This document shows, piece by piece, positions 1 to 9,420 of a DNA stretch of 64,000 bases. Source of the DNA: Rhizophagus irregularis (taxonomy: Eukaryota > Glomeromycota > Glomeromycetes > Glomerales > Glomeraceae). The stretch lies in NCBI RefSeq assembly GCF_026210795.1, contig NC_089429.1, forward strand, positions 6,047,001-6,111,000. The letters run 5' to 3'. The notes below the pieces were generated by a model, which had not been told where the DNA came from, made no database searches, and worked only from the letters and a program-made list of their open reading frames with translations. The translations under genes and the position numbers were made by a program. Position 1 is the first letter of the stretch. The number at the start of each line of letters is the position of its first letter.

Positions 1-224
1 ATAATCATTCCTGATAATACAGGAAAAAATAATATTGGAAATTGTATTAAATTAACTTCGAAATCTCCTGTTAAGATTAAAGTGCCAATGAACAGTAAAC
101 AATATGTGACCATATCTATAATATATGTATACAAGAAAAACTTTTCTACCCGCTTTAATTCTCTATGAAATTTACGAAGTATTTTATAAAGAACAACTAG
201 TGAATTCATTTTTAGGAGCTGATG

Positions 225-360
225 GAAAAAAAAGAAGATAAAAAGGAGATAAAAATTGTTAAGAAGATAACAAGGAGATGAAAATTATTAAGATAACGAA
301 GTGATGAAAATTATTAAGAAAATAACGAGTTGAATATTATTGAGATGACGAGGAGATTAA
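225..360. repeat. Purine-rich degenerate minisatellite
   Basis: About five imperfect copies of a 26-29 bp unit resembling GATGAAAATTATTAAGAAG follow one another, each with runs of AAGATAAC and GGAGAT. No open frame or gene signal is associated with it. The rest of 1-1122 is AT-rich and shows no gene or other feature I can support. Confidence 0.55.
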
Positions 361-1262
361 ATTTTTTATCATGGGGATATATATATATTTTAAATACAAG
401 GAAAATATTCTTGTTTTAAGCTGTCGTTCATGGTGAAACGCACTTTGTATTTAGTGTATTATATTTACAAAGATTCTAAACCATGATGATCATTCGAATT
501 AAAACACCACAAAACAAAAAGACTTGCTGTAAATTTAATTTCTCTTTATGAAAAAATAGATTCAAATTAAAAATCACAACATCGCAAGTTAGAAATTGTC
601 GATAACATTATAACGCTAAGGTTCTTCCATAAGTTCTCATGAAAATAGAGCTTCTGCAAATATCACGTCTTTATGATAGAGTCAAAACATTTTTTTAAAA
701 AAAATTTCAATAGTTACGCATGATTTAGGGAAATTTTGTAAAATTTCCCCGGTGCTACCATAAATAACAATTTATGAATTATATGCATAGTTTGACCTTT
801 TTCTTTGTTGATTTTTAACTTTGTTGACTAAATATAATAATTTAATGCATGAAAAATATTTAAATAAAGAATTTTTGTTTTGAAATGATAACCAATAATT
901 TATTTATGTTACAAAAATCGACATGATTATTTAGTCCTTCGTTACACTTCGGACTATTATTATGAAAGGTGATGCAAAAGTTACGCTATTGATACATTGA
1001 GATATTACACAATTCTCTCATTTACTGTTTTACATTCATGTGAAAAAGGATTAAAAAAATTAAAAAAGTTAATTGGTTATTCAAATTAATTTTAAACTTT
1101 GATTTCCCTTTATCAAATTACCGGATGGCAAAAAACGTTTTAAAACAATTTTGGCGTTTTAAAACATGTTTTAAACGTGTTTTAAAACATTAAGCACTTT
1201 ACTAGCCTTTATTACGTAATACATATTTGCAATAAAAATTTAAGCACTTTATTATATAATAT

Positions 1263-1376
1263 ATATTTAGAGTATAGCCGGACCGACCTTGTTGGGAATT
1301 TTATTTGTAATAGCTTAGTGATACTAGTGATCCTCTACGTTAAATAAAATGTGCGCTAACTCTTAAAAAAAAAAAA
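1263..1376 (+). mobile_element. Short retroposon with poly-A tail and 12-bp TSD
   Basis: A 114-bp insert ends in a 13-base A run. It is flanked by a perfect 12-bp direct repeat, ATTATATAATAT, at 1251-1262 and 1377-1388. Poly-A plus a target duplication of this length is the signature of target-primed insertion. The body (AGTATAGCCGGACCGACC and onward) has no recognised coding content, so it may be a SINE or a heavily 5'-truncated LINE end. The AT-rich flank makes chance similarity of the TSD somewhat easier. Confidence 0.6.
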
Positions 1377-1609
1377 ATTATATAATATTTATTAATTTTA
1401 AATCTTCTAATCGATCAATTAAATCAAAACTAATGTCATTTCCACAATAATTACACACATTTGACGAGGTGTTTTTCGCAGCTTTTCCAAAGTGCTTACA
1501 GACGTCTTCTGATGATGGTCTTCCACGAGAATAATTTTAAAAAAAGGTTGCTTAAACATACTACAAAAAAGGTCATTAAAAAATAATTACGCAATAATCA
1601 TGCAGATCA

Positions 1610-2026
1610 GCACCCCTTTTTTGGTGCCAGGTTCGTGGCGCAGAAAATTTTTAAAAAACATCATTAAGGATTTTTTTCTTTGACATAAAGTTTTTAAACT
1701 TATATTGTAGATGTAATTTCACCCGCGCTGCAAGTTTAATTAGGATTCGGAAGAAGGTTATGAATGCCGATTTTGACTTTACATATAAATGATTGATTCT
1801 ACCGTCTTTGTCGATCGTTTCCAAAAATGGATTTCGGGAAAGAAAAATTTTTGTTAAATAAGTCAATAATGATATTTAAAATCGCCTTTGTCGTTCTAAG
1901 TAAACTGCAGCCAAAATTACAACTATCTAGTAATTTTTGAAGTTATATGTTATTAAAAAAAATTTTCTTTCGTTGCACCACAATCTGCTGGCTGCGCCAC
2001 GAACCTGGCACACAAAAAAGGGATGC
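1610..2026. mobile_element. Mutator-type MITE with 9-bp TSD
   Basis: Inverted ends share CCCTTTTTTG and TGCCAGGTTCGTGGCGCAG over about 40 bp. The 417-bp element is bracketed by a perfect 9-bp direct repeat, TGCAGATCA, at 1601-1609 and 2027-2035. A 9-bp TSD with long G-initial TIRs fits Mutator-like elements. The open frame inside (1651-1866, minus) does not resemble a transposase and is probably fortuitous, so the element is non-autonomous. Confidence 0.75.
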
Positions 2027-2123
2027 TGCAGATCAATGTTTTAAAACAAAAAAAAAGTTTTAAAACAATAGAAAACTGATTTAAATTGTTTTAAAACATC
2101 TTGTTTTAAATTACGTGCCATCC

Positions 2124-3639
2124 CTACCTGAATCCGTTATTAAGTCCGAAGTGCTATTTAAAGTTTTTCTGTTGCCCAGTGTCACGTGCGAAGCAAAAAT
2201 AGTTACTGTTACTATCGATTGTACACTATCTGACTATTCGTCAGGTAGTAACAGAAATAAAATATAATTTACAAAATTCGGCAATAAATCGTAAGAAATC
2301 GGTATCAATTCTATAGGCAAGTATAGGACAAAATTCAATAAAGATATGTAAAGATATGTAAATAAAATGGCTAACAATCAATAAATGATCATCACAAATT
2401 AATCATTAAATAAAATATTCGTGTTTTATTAATAAATCGGAAATTAATAAACTGTATATAATTAAACAATAATAAACGATAAATGATTAGAAATCGGAAA
2501 GAAATTGTGTATCTTTATTAAACAATTAGCAACAATCAACAAGGAATCGACCATATTACTGCTTCACTCGGCGCTCTGTAATATTCGTTATTCCTTTACA
2601 AGGGGTTTTCTTATACTAATAATCGTTAACAATTTCTTACTCTTCCAAAAATCGGTCATCCCTCTTTCCTTTAAATATCTTCCAAAATTTGGTACATTTT
2701 CATCTATAGTTCAACTTGTCCTTTGGCCAAATAATCCGCAGTACAAATCGTCCTTTGTACAAAGTACTACTAAGATCATCATCCAGCCACTTATTATCTA
2801 ATCTTCCAATTTCCGTTGTTTTTCACAATATATATAATAAAACTATATACTAATAAAAATAAAATATACTAATAAAATATAAAAAATAATTTTCGTAACA
2901 GTACCTATGATTCTTGATATACATACACTACTTGGACAAAAGTAGCGGACACCTAATTTTGCTCAATTGCTCAAAAACATACATATTAATATTACTCAAA
3001 ATTTTAATATGTGATAAAATGAACACTAAAAACACATTTAAAATTTTATATCACTAGCTTTCATATAACTCCATTAATTAAATAATTAAAAAAGTAATTT
3101 TTTTTTTGTAAATGGTTAAATTAAAAAATGAGAAATACAATTGACGTCAGTATTTTTTTGATTTCTAATCTTCTAGAAAAGATAAAGATATAAAAATTTA
3201 TATGCTAATTCTTTAAAGAAATAGCTTTTAAATGATATAAAATTTAACCATTTCTAATATGAGCAATTGTAAGTAAATGCGAAAATAATATAAATTTTTT
3301 GCAATTTTAGTTCAATTTTCTTTTTTTACAATTTTTTTAATAACATGTAAGCTAGCAATGAAAATTCAATACATATGCTTACGAGAATTTGTGATCACAT
3401 AGAGTTTCAGGCATTAATATTATATAAATTTAAAGTTAATGGGGTGTTATTTTATTTTTATATATCAAGAATGACGCTTTTGCCGGATAAATGATGATCA
3501 TCTACCAAACTACTGTAATGCATAAAATTAATTTTAAAGATGTTATAAATATTGTGTACTTTGCCTAATAAGATTTTCATTTGAACTTTTTAAAGTACCA
3601 AATTACTAGTTCCTGAGTCTTGACTTTCATGGCAAGTTA
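2124..3639. other. AT-rich intergenic stretch, one Tc1/mariner-like end
   Basis: No convincing gene. At 2924-2952 a sequence containing CACTACTTGGACAAAAGTAG resembles a Tc1/mariner terminus. Perfect 12-bp inverted words ATTCTTGATATA (2910-2921) and TATATCAAGAAT (3461-3472) bracket 563 bp and could be the ends of a degenerate element. The minus strand at 2640-2790 has a coding-like run with stops, not recognised. Confidence 0.35.
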
Positions 3640-3980
3640 TCTCTCAAAAACGAAAATCTCGTATTAAATGATCAGCAAGAAATTTTTCCTTTTGGAAACC
3701 GGATACTGTACACCCGTGTACAAGTACGAATATTAGTCATATTTATTTTATTGTTAAACTTTTAAGGCAAACATTAATTATAATTTTATTTTTGTAATTC
3801 ATAAAAAAGATACAGGATATAAATAGTGACTCGAATTATTAAGCAATTTGATAACAAGTAAACTAGAAAATTTTATATTACAAATAAATAGGATAAAAAT
3901 GATTTTATAACAATAAATTTGAATGAAGAACCAAATATTTGCACAATATTTTTAATCCCTAACCAAACCCGACGATAAAA

Positions 3981-3999
3981 TTCACATATAGTATGTGAA
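3981..3999 (-). promoter_or_regulatory. 3' hairpin after CaaX copy A
   Basis: Inverted repeat TTCACATA / TATGTGAA with a 3-base loop, 12 bases after the stop codon. The equivalent position of copy B has a slightly longer version, so it is retained in both arms. It may act in 3'-end formation or mRNA stability; that role is inferred. Confidence 0.4.
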
Positions 4000-4011
4000 A
4001 ATTATATTTCA

Positions 4012-4343
4012 TTACATGCCCGTACAAGAAGATTTAGTACCCACACCTTCCGGACTTTCAGTGACTCCAGCAGGACCCCGAAATATATATGTAGAGGTCA
4101 GGTTCAGAAGTGGTCCAAAATACGCATTCTTTCAGGGCCGGAATTACGATAATTTCAGCCATTATCTAAATTAGGAAATATTATTTTGGCTGAGATTATC
4201 CATAGAAGGAATGATCTACATGATTTTTTTGACTCATTATACGCAAACTTTGACCTGACCCTTTTATGTATATTTCGGGGTCCTACTCCAGCAGTTGCGA
4301 TAGATGGAATAGATAGTTTAATGATAACTTCAGTTTGATTCAT
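4012..4343 (-). pseudogene. CaaX-box small peptide gene, copy A, split by a MITE
   Basis: The ATG at 4343 opens with MNQTEVIIKLSIPSIATAGV, identical to copy B (the first 59 coding bases match exactly). The frame is then broken by a 213-bp TIR element (4072-4284) whose 8-bp target duplication lies inside the codons for Ala-Gly-Val. Beyond the element the remaining codons continue in register and end SSCTGM before a TAA at 4014-4012. Discounting the insert and one TSD copy, the gene has the same 36-codon length as copy B. The C-terminus is Cys-x-x-x; Gly at the second 'a' position is a weaker prenylation signal than copy B's Val. The gene as it stands would give an aberrant, longer product from 4343. 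It may be a recent knock-out. Confidence 0.7.
4072..4284. mobile_element. hAT-type MITE, 213 bp, 8-bp TSD ACTCCAGC
   Basis: TIRs begin AGGACCCCGAAATATA at both ends and stay similar for about 30 bp (inner part AGGTCAGGT). The perfect 8-bp duplications ACTCCAGC lie at 4064-4071 and 4285-4292. The pre-insertion site is visible uninterrupted in the other arm of the duplication, which confirms the boundaries. It carries no coding capacity. An 8-bp TSD is characteristic of hAT transposases. Confidence 0.9.
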
Positions 4344-4487
4344 TTTGTTTGGAAATTTAAAGAATTTAATTGATTTTAAGAGTTTGTTAATTGTTATGTA
4401 AAAAGAACTATCAAAGTTTTTTTCTTTTTTTTTGATTGAATTTAAGGCTTATTTTTTCTTTTTGTCTTTATAAGAAAATTTTTTGTT

Positions 4488-4495
4488 TATTTATA
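4488..4495 (-). promoter_or_regulatory. TATA-like box of CaaX copy A
   Basis: TATAAATA on the minus strand, about 145 bp upstream of the ATG, in a stretch conserved with copy B where the same octamer sits at the matching place. Sequence conservation and the consensus are the only support. Confidence 0.4.
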
Positions 4496-4655
4496 TCTTT
4501 TTCATAGATTTAAAACTTTTGAGTTGAAAGATTTTTAATATTGTATAATATTAACAATATACAATAGATTTTTAATTTAGAAAATACTTTTACATTATGA
4601 TTCTGTGATATTTTTTAAAATTCAGTATAAAATACCATTCAACATATAGGAGGCA

Positions 4656-4758
4656 GTCAGTAGAAAAGGGGGAAATTACCACTATGATAAAACTTAGTAA
4701 GACAATGATTGTTCATTATGTGATTAGTAATGGGCAGTTTTCCCCCTTTTCTACTGAC
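4656..4758. mobile_element. Miniature inverted-repeat element, 103 bp
   Basis: The left end GTCAGTAGAAAAGGGGGAAA is matched by its complement at the right end (TTTCCCCCTTTTCTACTGAC with one extra T), nearly perfect over 20 bp. No clear target duplication. It lies in the spacer between the two CaaX genes. Confidence 0.6.
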
Positions 4759-4761
4759 CGC

Positions 4762-5408
4762 AACAGGGCGGACATCCCCATATTATCACGATATTGCCGA
4801 TCATTTTGCCGATCACTTGTCCAATATTATCACATTAAAAAATACCGTTGAATTAGTTTTTTCACAAATTCTACATAATAATGTATAAAATTTCGATTTT
4901 TATTTACTTTATTTTATTTATTGTTAATAAATTAGTTCTTAAAATAATTCATAAAGATTTTGTCAAATATCAGACATATATTAATTTTACAATAATTGTA
5001 AACATTTATTTAATGATAACTTTTGGGTTATCAAAAATTATCCAGGTTTATTTTAGCCATTGATTCTTGAATACCTAAATAATATACTGTAAAAGTTTCA
5101 AGTTTCGCCCGAAGATCTGTGGCTTCGCCCGAAGCTTCAAAGTCACGTTAGCAGATGATCGGCATATATATAGCATATATATTAATTATTGAAAATTTGA
5201 CGTAAAATCTAACTTTGGAAACACACCTTATTTTGCCACAATACTTTTATATTAATTTATTGATAAATGAAACTATTAAATAAAATAATTTAACATAAAT
5301 TGTCAGAACATTTATTGCTTGGAATAAAGCTTCAAATTTAACGTGATATCACTTATATCATGATCGGCAAGTGATCGACATTGTGATATAATGCATGTCC
5401 GCCCTGTT
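4762..5408. mobile_element. TIR element with AACAGGGCGGACAT ends
   Basis: The left end AACAGGGCGGACAT recurs inverted at the right end, and the inner 40 bp (ATCAC, GCCGATCA, GATCACTTG motifs) also match imperfectly. It abuts the preceding MITE. A third related end (GCGGACATCCCTATTTTATC) starts at about 5425, suggesting a second, partial copy. The internal plus-strand frame at 4881-5063 is AT-rich, hydrophobic and unrecognised. Confidence 0.55.
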
Positions 5409-5531
5409 TCCGTCACGCAGCATAGCGGACATCCCTATTTTATCACAATTTTGATGATCATTTGTCGATCATTTGCTGATCATTTATTCAGTTATATCAC
5501 ATAATATAAATGCTGTTGATATACTAATTTG

Positions 5532-5711
5532 TCGAAAAAGTCAATAATTTTGGAAGTACAAGTAACTAAAGATAGCAGTCTCCTACAGTCCTACAGTACA
5601 TACAAAAGGTTCACGTAGGACCGCAGTCTTTTATGATCATGACAGCTATTTGTAAGACGGAGTGACTGCTATCTTTAGCTACTTGTACTTCCAAATTATT
5701 ACCTTTTTCGA
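5532..5711. mobile_element. Fold-back MITE, 180 bp
   Basis: Long inverted ends, about 47 bp, include GGAAGTACAAGTA, CTAAAGATAGCAGTC and an outer TCGAAAAAG. The element could fold into a long stem with a short loop. No TSD is recognisable and nothing is encoded. Confidence 0.65.
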
Positions 5712-5955
5712 GACCATGCTCAATACCAAATATTGTTAACACAGTCGCACAGAATCATGATGAAAAATAATACTAAAAGTATTGTCTAAATGAAAATCTA
5801 TTGTATGTAGTTATCGTTATAAGATTTAGGTGCTTGTTTCAAGTGTGAACCGCAAAATTTGGCGTATTGTAGATCAATTGCTATTATGTTCTAAACACGG
5901 AGATGCACAATATTAAAAATCTTTCAACTCAAAAGTTTGAAATCTATGAAAAAGG

Positions 5956-5963
5956 TATAAATA
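5956..5963 (+). promoter_or_regulatory. TATA-like box of CaaX copy B
   Basis: TATAAATA about 150 bp upstream of the ATG, inside sequence conserved between both copies. A candidate core promoter only. Confidence 0.4.
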
Positions 5964-6108
5964 AACAAAAAATTTTCTTATAAAGTCAAAAAGAATAAAA
6001 CAAGCCTTAAAATTCAATCAATTCAATCAAAAAAAAAAGACTTTTGATAATTTTTTTTTACATATTAAACCCTTAAAATCAATTAAATTCTTTAAATTTC
6101 CCAACAAA

Positions 6109-6219
6109 ATGAATCAAACTGAAGTTATCATTAAACTATCTATTCCATCTATCGCAACTGCTGGAGTCACTGAAGGTCCTAATCCTAATCCTACTAAAAC
6201 TTCTTGTACGGTCATGTAA
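6109..6219 (+). CDS. Small CaaX-box peptide (pheromone-precursor-like), copy B
   Basis: A 36-residue frame with a good start context (ACAAAATGA). It begins MNQTEVIIKLSIPSIATAGV, continues through a Gly/Pro/Asn-rich stretch (TEGPNPNPTK) and ends TSCTVM. The last four residues, Cys-Thr-Val-Met, fit a CaaX prenylation box, and Met in the last position is favoured by farnesyltransferase. Very short precursors ending in CaaX are the known architecture of lipopeptide mating pheromones in Dikarya. Here the N-terminal half would be the leader and the C-terminal dozen or so residues the mature prenylated peptide. The N-terminal half is identical to copy A, while the C-terminal third differs in about half its residues. 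No pheromone receptor or mating gene lies in the window, so function is inference. The alternative is a non-coding conserved segment with a chance frame; identical length in both copies argues against that. Confidence 0.6.
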   Translation: MNQTEVIIKLSIPSIATAGVTEGPNPNPTKTSCTVM

Positions 6220-6231
6220 TAAAATATAATT

Positions 6232-6250
6232 TTCACATACTGTATGTGAA
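6232..6250 (+). promoter_or_regulatory. 3' hairpin after CaaX copy B
   Basis: TTCACATAC and GTATGTGAA separated by one base, 12 bases after the stop, matching the hairpin after copy A. Possible 3'-UTR structure. Confidence 0.45.
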
Positions 6251-6545
6251 TTTTATCATCGGGTTTGGTTGGGGATTAAAAATATTGTGCAAATATTTGG
6301 TTCTTCATTCACATTTTTTATCCTATTTATTTGTAATATAAAATTTTAATACACTGTGTCCAAAATTTATTAGTTTACTTGTATTATTAACTATCAAATT
6401 ATTTAGTATTTTTTATTCCATTTTTATATTTAATGAATTACAAAAATAAAATTATGAAAAAGTTGCCTTAAAAGTTAACAATAAATAAATATGACTAATA
6501 TTGGGTTTCAAAAAGGAAATTTCTATTCTGATTATTTAATACGAA

Positions 6546-7854
6546 TTCGCGTTGATTTACTAGGCATTTTACATATTAATTTTTTTATGCATATTTTGTT
6601 TGTAATTAATCCTAGCCCATATTACAGTAATTCTAATTGCCATAATATATAAAAAATGAGCGAAAAATATGCCCATAATCTCCAGCTAGTAAAATTTAAC
6701 GGCGAAAATGTGTAATTTCGTAATTTAAAATTTGCAATTTTGAAGATAACCTCCTGATTTATTAATGCGAAAGTCAGAAATTAATTTGGTACTACTAATA
6801 AATTTTATATATAAAATTGCTCGTCGACCACTAATGAAAATATTTGCGAACTGAAATCAGGCAAAAAGTACGACCAGTTGACCATCTTTAGAATTTATTA
6901 CAATTAGGAAACGGATCAAGTTCGAAGCAGGGACAATGATTTATCATGGCATTTTACAATATATCACAAAAGACACATAATTTCACAAAATGTTATATAA
7001 TTTTCGCATAATTTCCATTAATTGCAGATTACGTCACTTACCATCAAATTTGATGACATGTTATGGCCCACACAAAAATTTGTCTTACAAAAAATGGTCC
7101 GAAGCGCAGTTATCATTGCACAACATCACGTGCCGGTTTGTGTTGTAATGCCAAGTGAATTTATTAATTGTGGGGCACAGTAGTATATTTATTAGTTTAA
7201 GTGTATAAAATTTTGAAATATATTAATCGTGAAACGTTACAATTTATTTTTAGATTTTGGGTGTCGGATCGCGATATTACTATAATGGGAAATGGGATTG
7301 GAGATCAAATTTTAGGAATTTTTCAAAGATCATATTTAGCGAGACTAGAAATTAAATATCTCACGGGAAAAAGGAAAAGTTTTGCTAAGGACAAAAATTG
7401 TTCGCTTTAAAAGTGGAGGACGTGCAATAGAAATCATGAGGAGTAAAAAGGACTTAGAATTATTTTCGTTGAAAATTATTTGGTTATAAAAGGGCAGGAT
7501 TTGAGGGACGGAAAAAGGGGATTTATTAGAATTTATGGTAAATTGATTTTATAGCTTAGGAATTAAATATTATTAAACCAAGCATTATATCATTTAATAT
7601 TAACGTATTTGTGTTAAGACTGCGATGGCAACGTAGTTTACTACGGGCGTAGGTCTTACAGACCGATCATTTTTTTTAGACCTGTAAAACCTGTCCTTTT
7701 GGTACACAGAAAATTTAATCTTTTAATATGATAACTTTTAAATTTTATTTATAAAATAAACGAAAATACATTTATATAACGTAATAAAAAATTTGATATT
7801 TAATGAATAATATAATAATAATAAAAAAAAGTAAATGAAATTTAAATAATCTGA
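6546..7854. other. Intergenic stretch with a possible solo LTR
   Basis: No gene recognised. Between about 7168 and 7660 the sequence has LTR-like traits: a start near TGTGGGGCACAG, a strong TATA-like TTATAAAAGGGCAGG at 7486, and an end near GTCTTACA. No target duplication is seen, so the LTR reading is weak. The open frame at 7201-7410 matches nothing I know. Confidence 0.3.
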
Positions 7855-9282
7855 CTAGTATTGGTACCTTTCTACCAACCTATCGTGCTCAGCAGTCCAG
7901 TAAAAATTCCTTTCGCTATGATAATGTGGTGTAAACTTTATTGGAAGTCTATTTTTACTTTTCCAATCTTTTAGGAAGTTTTCCACCCCTTCTATCGAGA
8001 AATTCCATTTATCACTAAATGAAATATTTCGTAACTTATTGAGCGGGGAATTATTTATAACTTTTAATAAATCATTTCCAGTAGGTAATACTTTAACTGG
8101 TGTTGTAAAATATATTTCCTCCAATTGTTTACAATTTGAGAACATCATGCTTAATTCATCTAAATTTTTATGGTCAACATCTATGGTTAACCTCGTTAAT
8201 AAAGGGCAGTTTTTAGATATCGTTATAATTAAATTTTTATTTTCGGTCGTATAATCTAAAAACTTGAGTGATTGACGTGAATCAATCTCTAATATTTTCC
8301 CACCGGATTTTTCGATTATCAAACTTTCAATATTAAATGGTAAGCATGAAGTTTGGAGACGTGTAAGGTGAGGGAATTTTTTAATGTTGTTTAAGCACTT
8401 TTCCCATTCTTGCCAATCTATATATTTATTTAATTTATTATTAAGAGTTATTTCTAATATATTTTCTAAGGACTGAATAAATATAGGTGAAACACAATTT
8501 AGTGTTGGTTGTAAAGTAATGTTTTTTAATGTTGAACCTTTTTCTCTGATCACATTACTTAATAATGTGCAGGTATCTTTCACATTATTATTAAAATCCA
8601 GAAACAAGGATTGCAGTTTATTTTGATTTTTAATAAACTTAATTAAGGACTTTTTATCTTTATCTCTACCACAATTACTTATCACTAATTTAGAGATATT
8701 TAAACAAATTTTGGAAAGGTCGGAAAAATTTTGATTGGTTATGAACTTCCAATTAATTTCAAGTGAATGTAAGTTTGAAAAAAAAGATTGCGCGTTTGGA
8801 TATTCACACAAGTTTTTTTCAACTTCCCAAGAAAAATGTTTAACGTTAATACATTTACTAAAAATTAATTTGTAAATTTCTCTTTCCAAAATTTGTTTTT
8901 TGTGGCTATGATTCTTATGATTCTTGATTAAAAGATGTGCCATATCTATGATCCAAAATGGCGTGATACGAATGAAAAATCTCATATAATCAAATGTTGG
9001 CATTCTTGATAATTTATTCAATGGTAATATGATATTATTTTGGGGCAAAGGATCTACCGGATCATTTGGCAGAAAATGTGCTATTACGTTGTAAAGTTTT
9101 GAACGTGATTCTGGATTATAGAGGAAAGGATTATCGTAAGCATATGAAATATGTCTCCATAATATAGGTGTAGCTATGTTAAACCATTCTTTATTAACCA
9201 AAAGGCATGAACGCAAGGAAACGGGATCATCCTTCAATTCGGTAAAAATTAACAAGAGAACGTCTGGAACAAGTTGAGCCAT
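7855..9282 (-). CDS. F-box / LRR-like protein, full length (475 aa)
   Basis: Single-exon member of the large Glomeromycotina F-box family. The start is taken at the Met of MAQLVPDVLLLIFTELKDD, because the F-box sits at the very N-terminus in the three paralogues here; the frame is open for 25 more codons upstream but those look like untranslated sequence. Residues 1-45 form the F-box (LLLIF, SLRSCLLVNKEWFNIATPIL). The rest is a series of leucine-rich, LRR-like repeats with conserved pieces such as IDWQEWEKCL, ESLIIEKSGGK and NCPLLTRLTIDV, which recur in the 53.6-kb paralogue. F-box proteins link substrates to Skp1-Cul1 ubiquitin ligases; the substrate is unknown. It keeps a C-terminal segment (ending LVERYQY) that the 21.8- and 53.6-kb paralogues lack, and is probably the most complete of that subgroup. 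Confidence 0.85.
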   Translation of the reverse strand: MAQLVPDVLLLIFTELKDDPVSLRSCLLVNKEWFNIATPILWRHISYAYDNPFLYNPESRSKLYNVIAHFLPNDPVDPLPQNNIILPLNKLSRMPTFDYMRFFIRITPFWIIDMAHLLIKNHKNHSHKKQILEREIYKLIFSKCINVKHFSWEVEKNLCEYPNAQSFFSNLHSLEINWKFITNQNFSDLSKICLNISKLVISNCGRDKDKKSLIKFIKNQNKLQSLFLDFNNNVKDTCTLLSNVIREKGSTLKNITLQPTLNCVSPIFIQSLENILEITLNNKLNKYIDWQEWEKCLNNIKKFPHLTRLQTSCLPFNIESLIIEKSGGKILEIDSRQSLKFLDYTTENKNLIITISKNCPLLTRLTIDVDHKNLDELSMMFSNCKQLEEIYFTTPVKVLPTGNDLLKVINNSPLNKLRNISFSDKWNFSIEGVENFLKDWKSKNRLPIKFTPHYHSERNFYWTAEHDRLVERYQY

Positions 9283-9410
9283 GGAAAGAAATAGATATAT
9301 ATGATAAATAGTATGTGAATAATGTGAAAAAACAATAGTAGTATAAAGTATAAACAAATAGTATGATATGAAAAAATGTTAAATATCAAAAATTACAAAA
9401 TAACGATCCA

Positions 9411-9420
9411 TATTTATATA
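9411..9420 (-). promoter_or_regulatory. TATA-like element upstream of F-box gene
   Basis: TATATAAATA preceded by an A/T run (AAATTTTTTA) on the minus strand, about 130 bp before the ATG. The F-box genes at 21.8 kb and 49.6 kb have the same arrangement (AATATAAATA, TATATAAGG) 80-120 bp upstream. Confidence 0.4.

Larger units (their letters stand above)
1123..2123. mobile_element. Possible TIR transposon remnant with GTTTTAAAAC-rich ends
   Basis: The ends carry GGATGGCA and its complement TGCCATCC. Just inside each end lies a cluster of GTTTTAAAAC-type palindromes (1136-1190 and 2036-2108). No clear target duplication is visible and no transposase frame remains. Two other elements are nested inside. 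It could equally be two unrelated GTTTTAAAAC-rich patches. Confidence 0.4.
3640..4570 (-). repeat. Inverted duplication, arm A (CaaX peptide locus)
   Basis: Read on the minus strand, this arm aligns by eye almost continuously with 5905-6545 on the plus strand. It covers 5' flank, TATA-like box, coding region, 3' hairpin and several hundred bases of 3' flank. The main length difference is the 213-bp MITE in arm A, plus some smaller indels. The arms face away from each other around a spacer of about 1.3 kb filled with small TIR elements. Confidence 0.85.
5905..6545 (+). repeat. Inverted duplication, arm B (CaaX peptide locus)
   Basis: Plus-strand partner of 3640-4570. Conserved words include CTTTCAACTCAAAAGTTT, TATAAATAAACAAAAAATTT, the coding region, and GATTAAAAATATTGTGCAAA in the 3' flank. 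Identity is high near the gene and falls off outward. No MITE interrupts this arm. Confidence 0.85.

Noticed and set aside
2505-2801. 98-aa plus-strand frame
   Set aside because: The opposite strand of the same region is at least as coding-like (NFGRYLKERGMTDFWKSKK), no family matches either strand, and there is no promoter or splice context.
7168-7660. Solo LTR with TATA box TTATAAAAGGGC
   Set aside because: TG/CA-like ends and a TATA motif are present, but no target-site duplication, primer-binding site or second copy is visible in the window.
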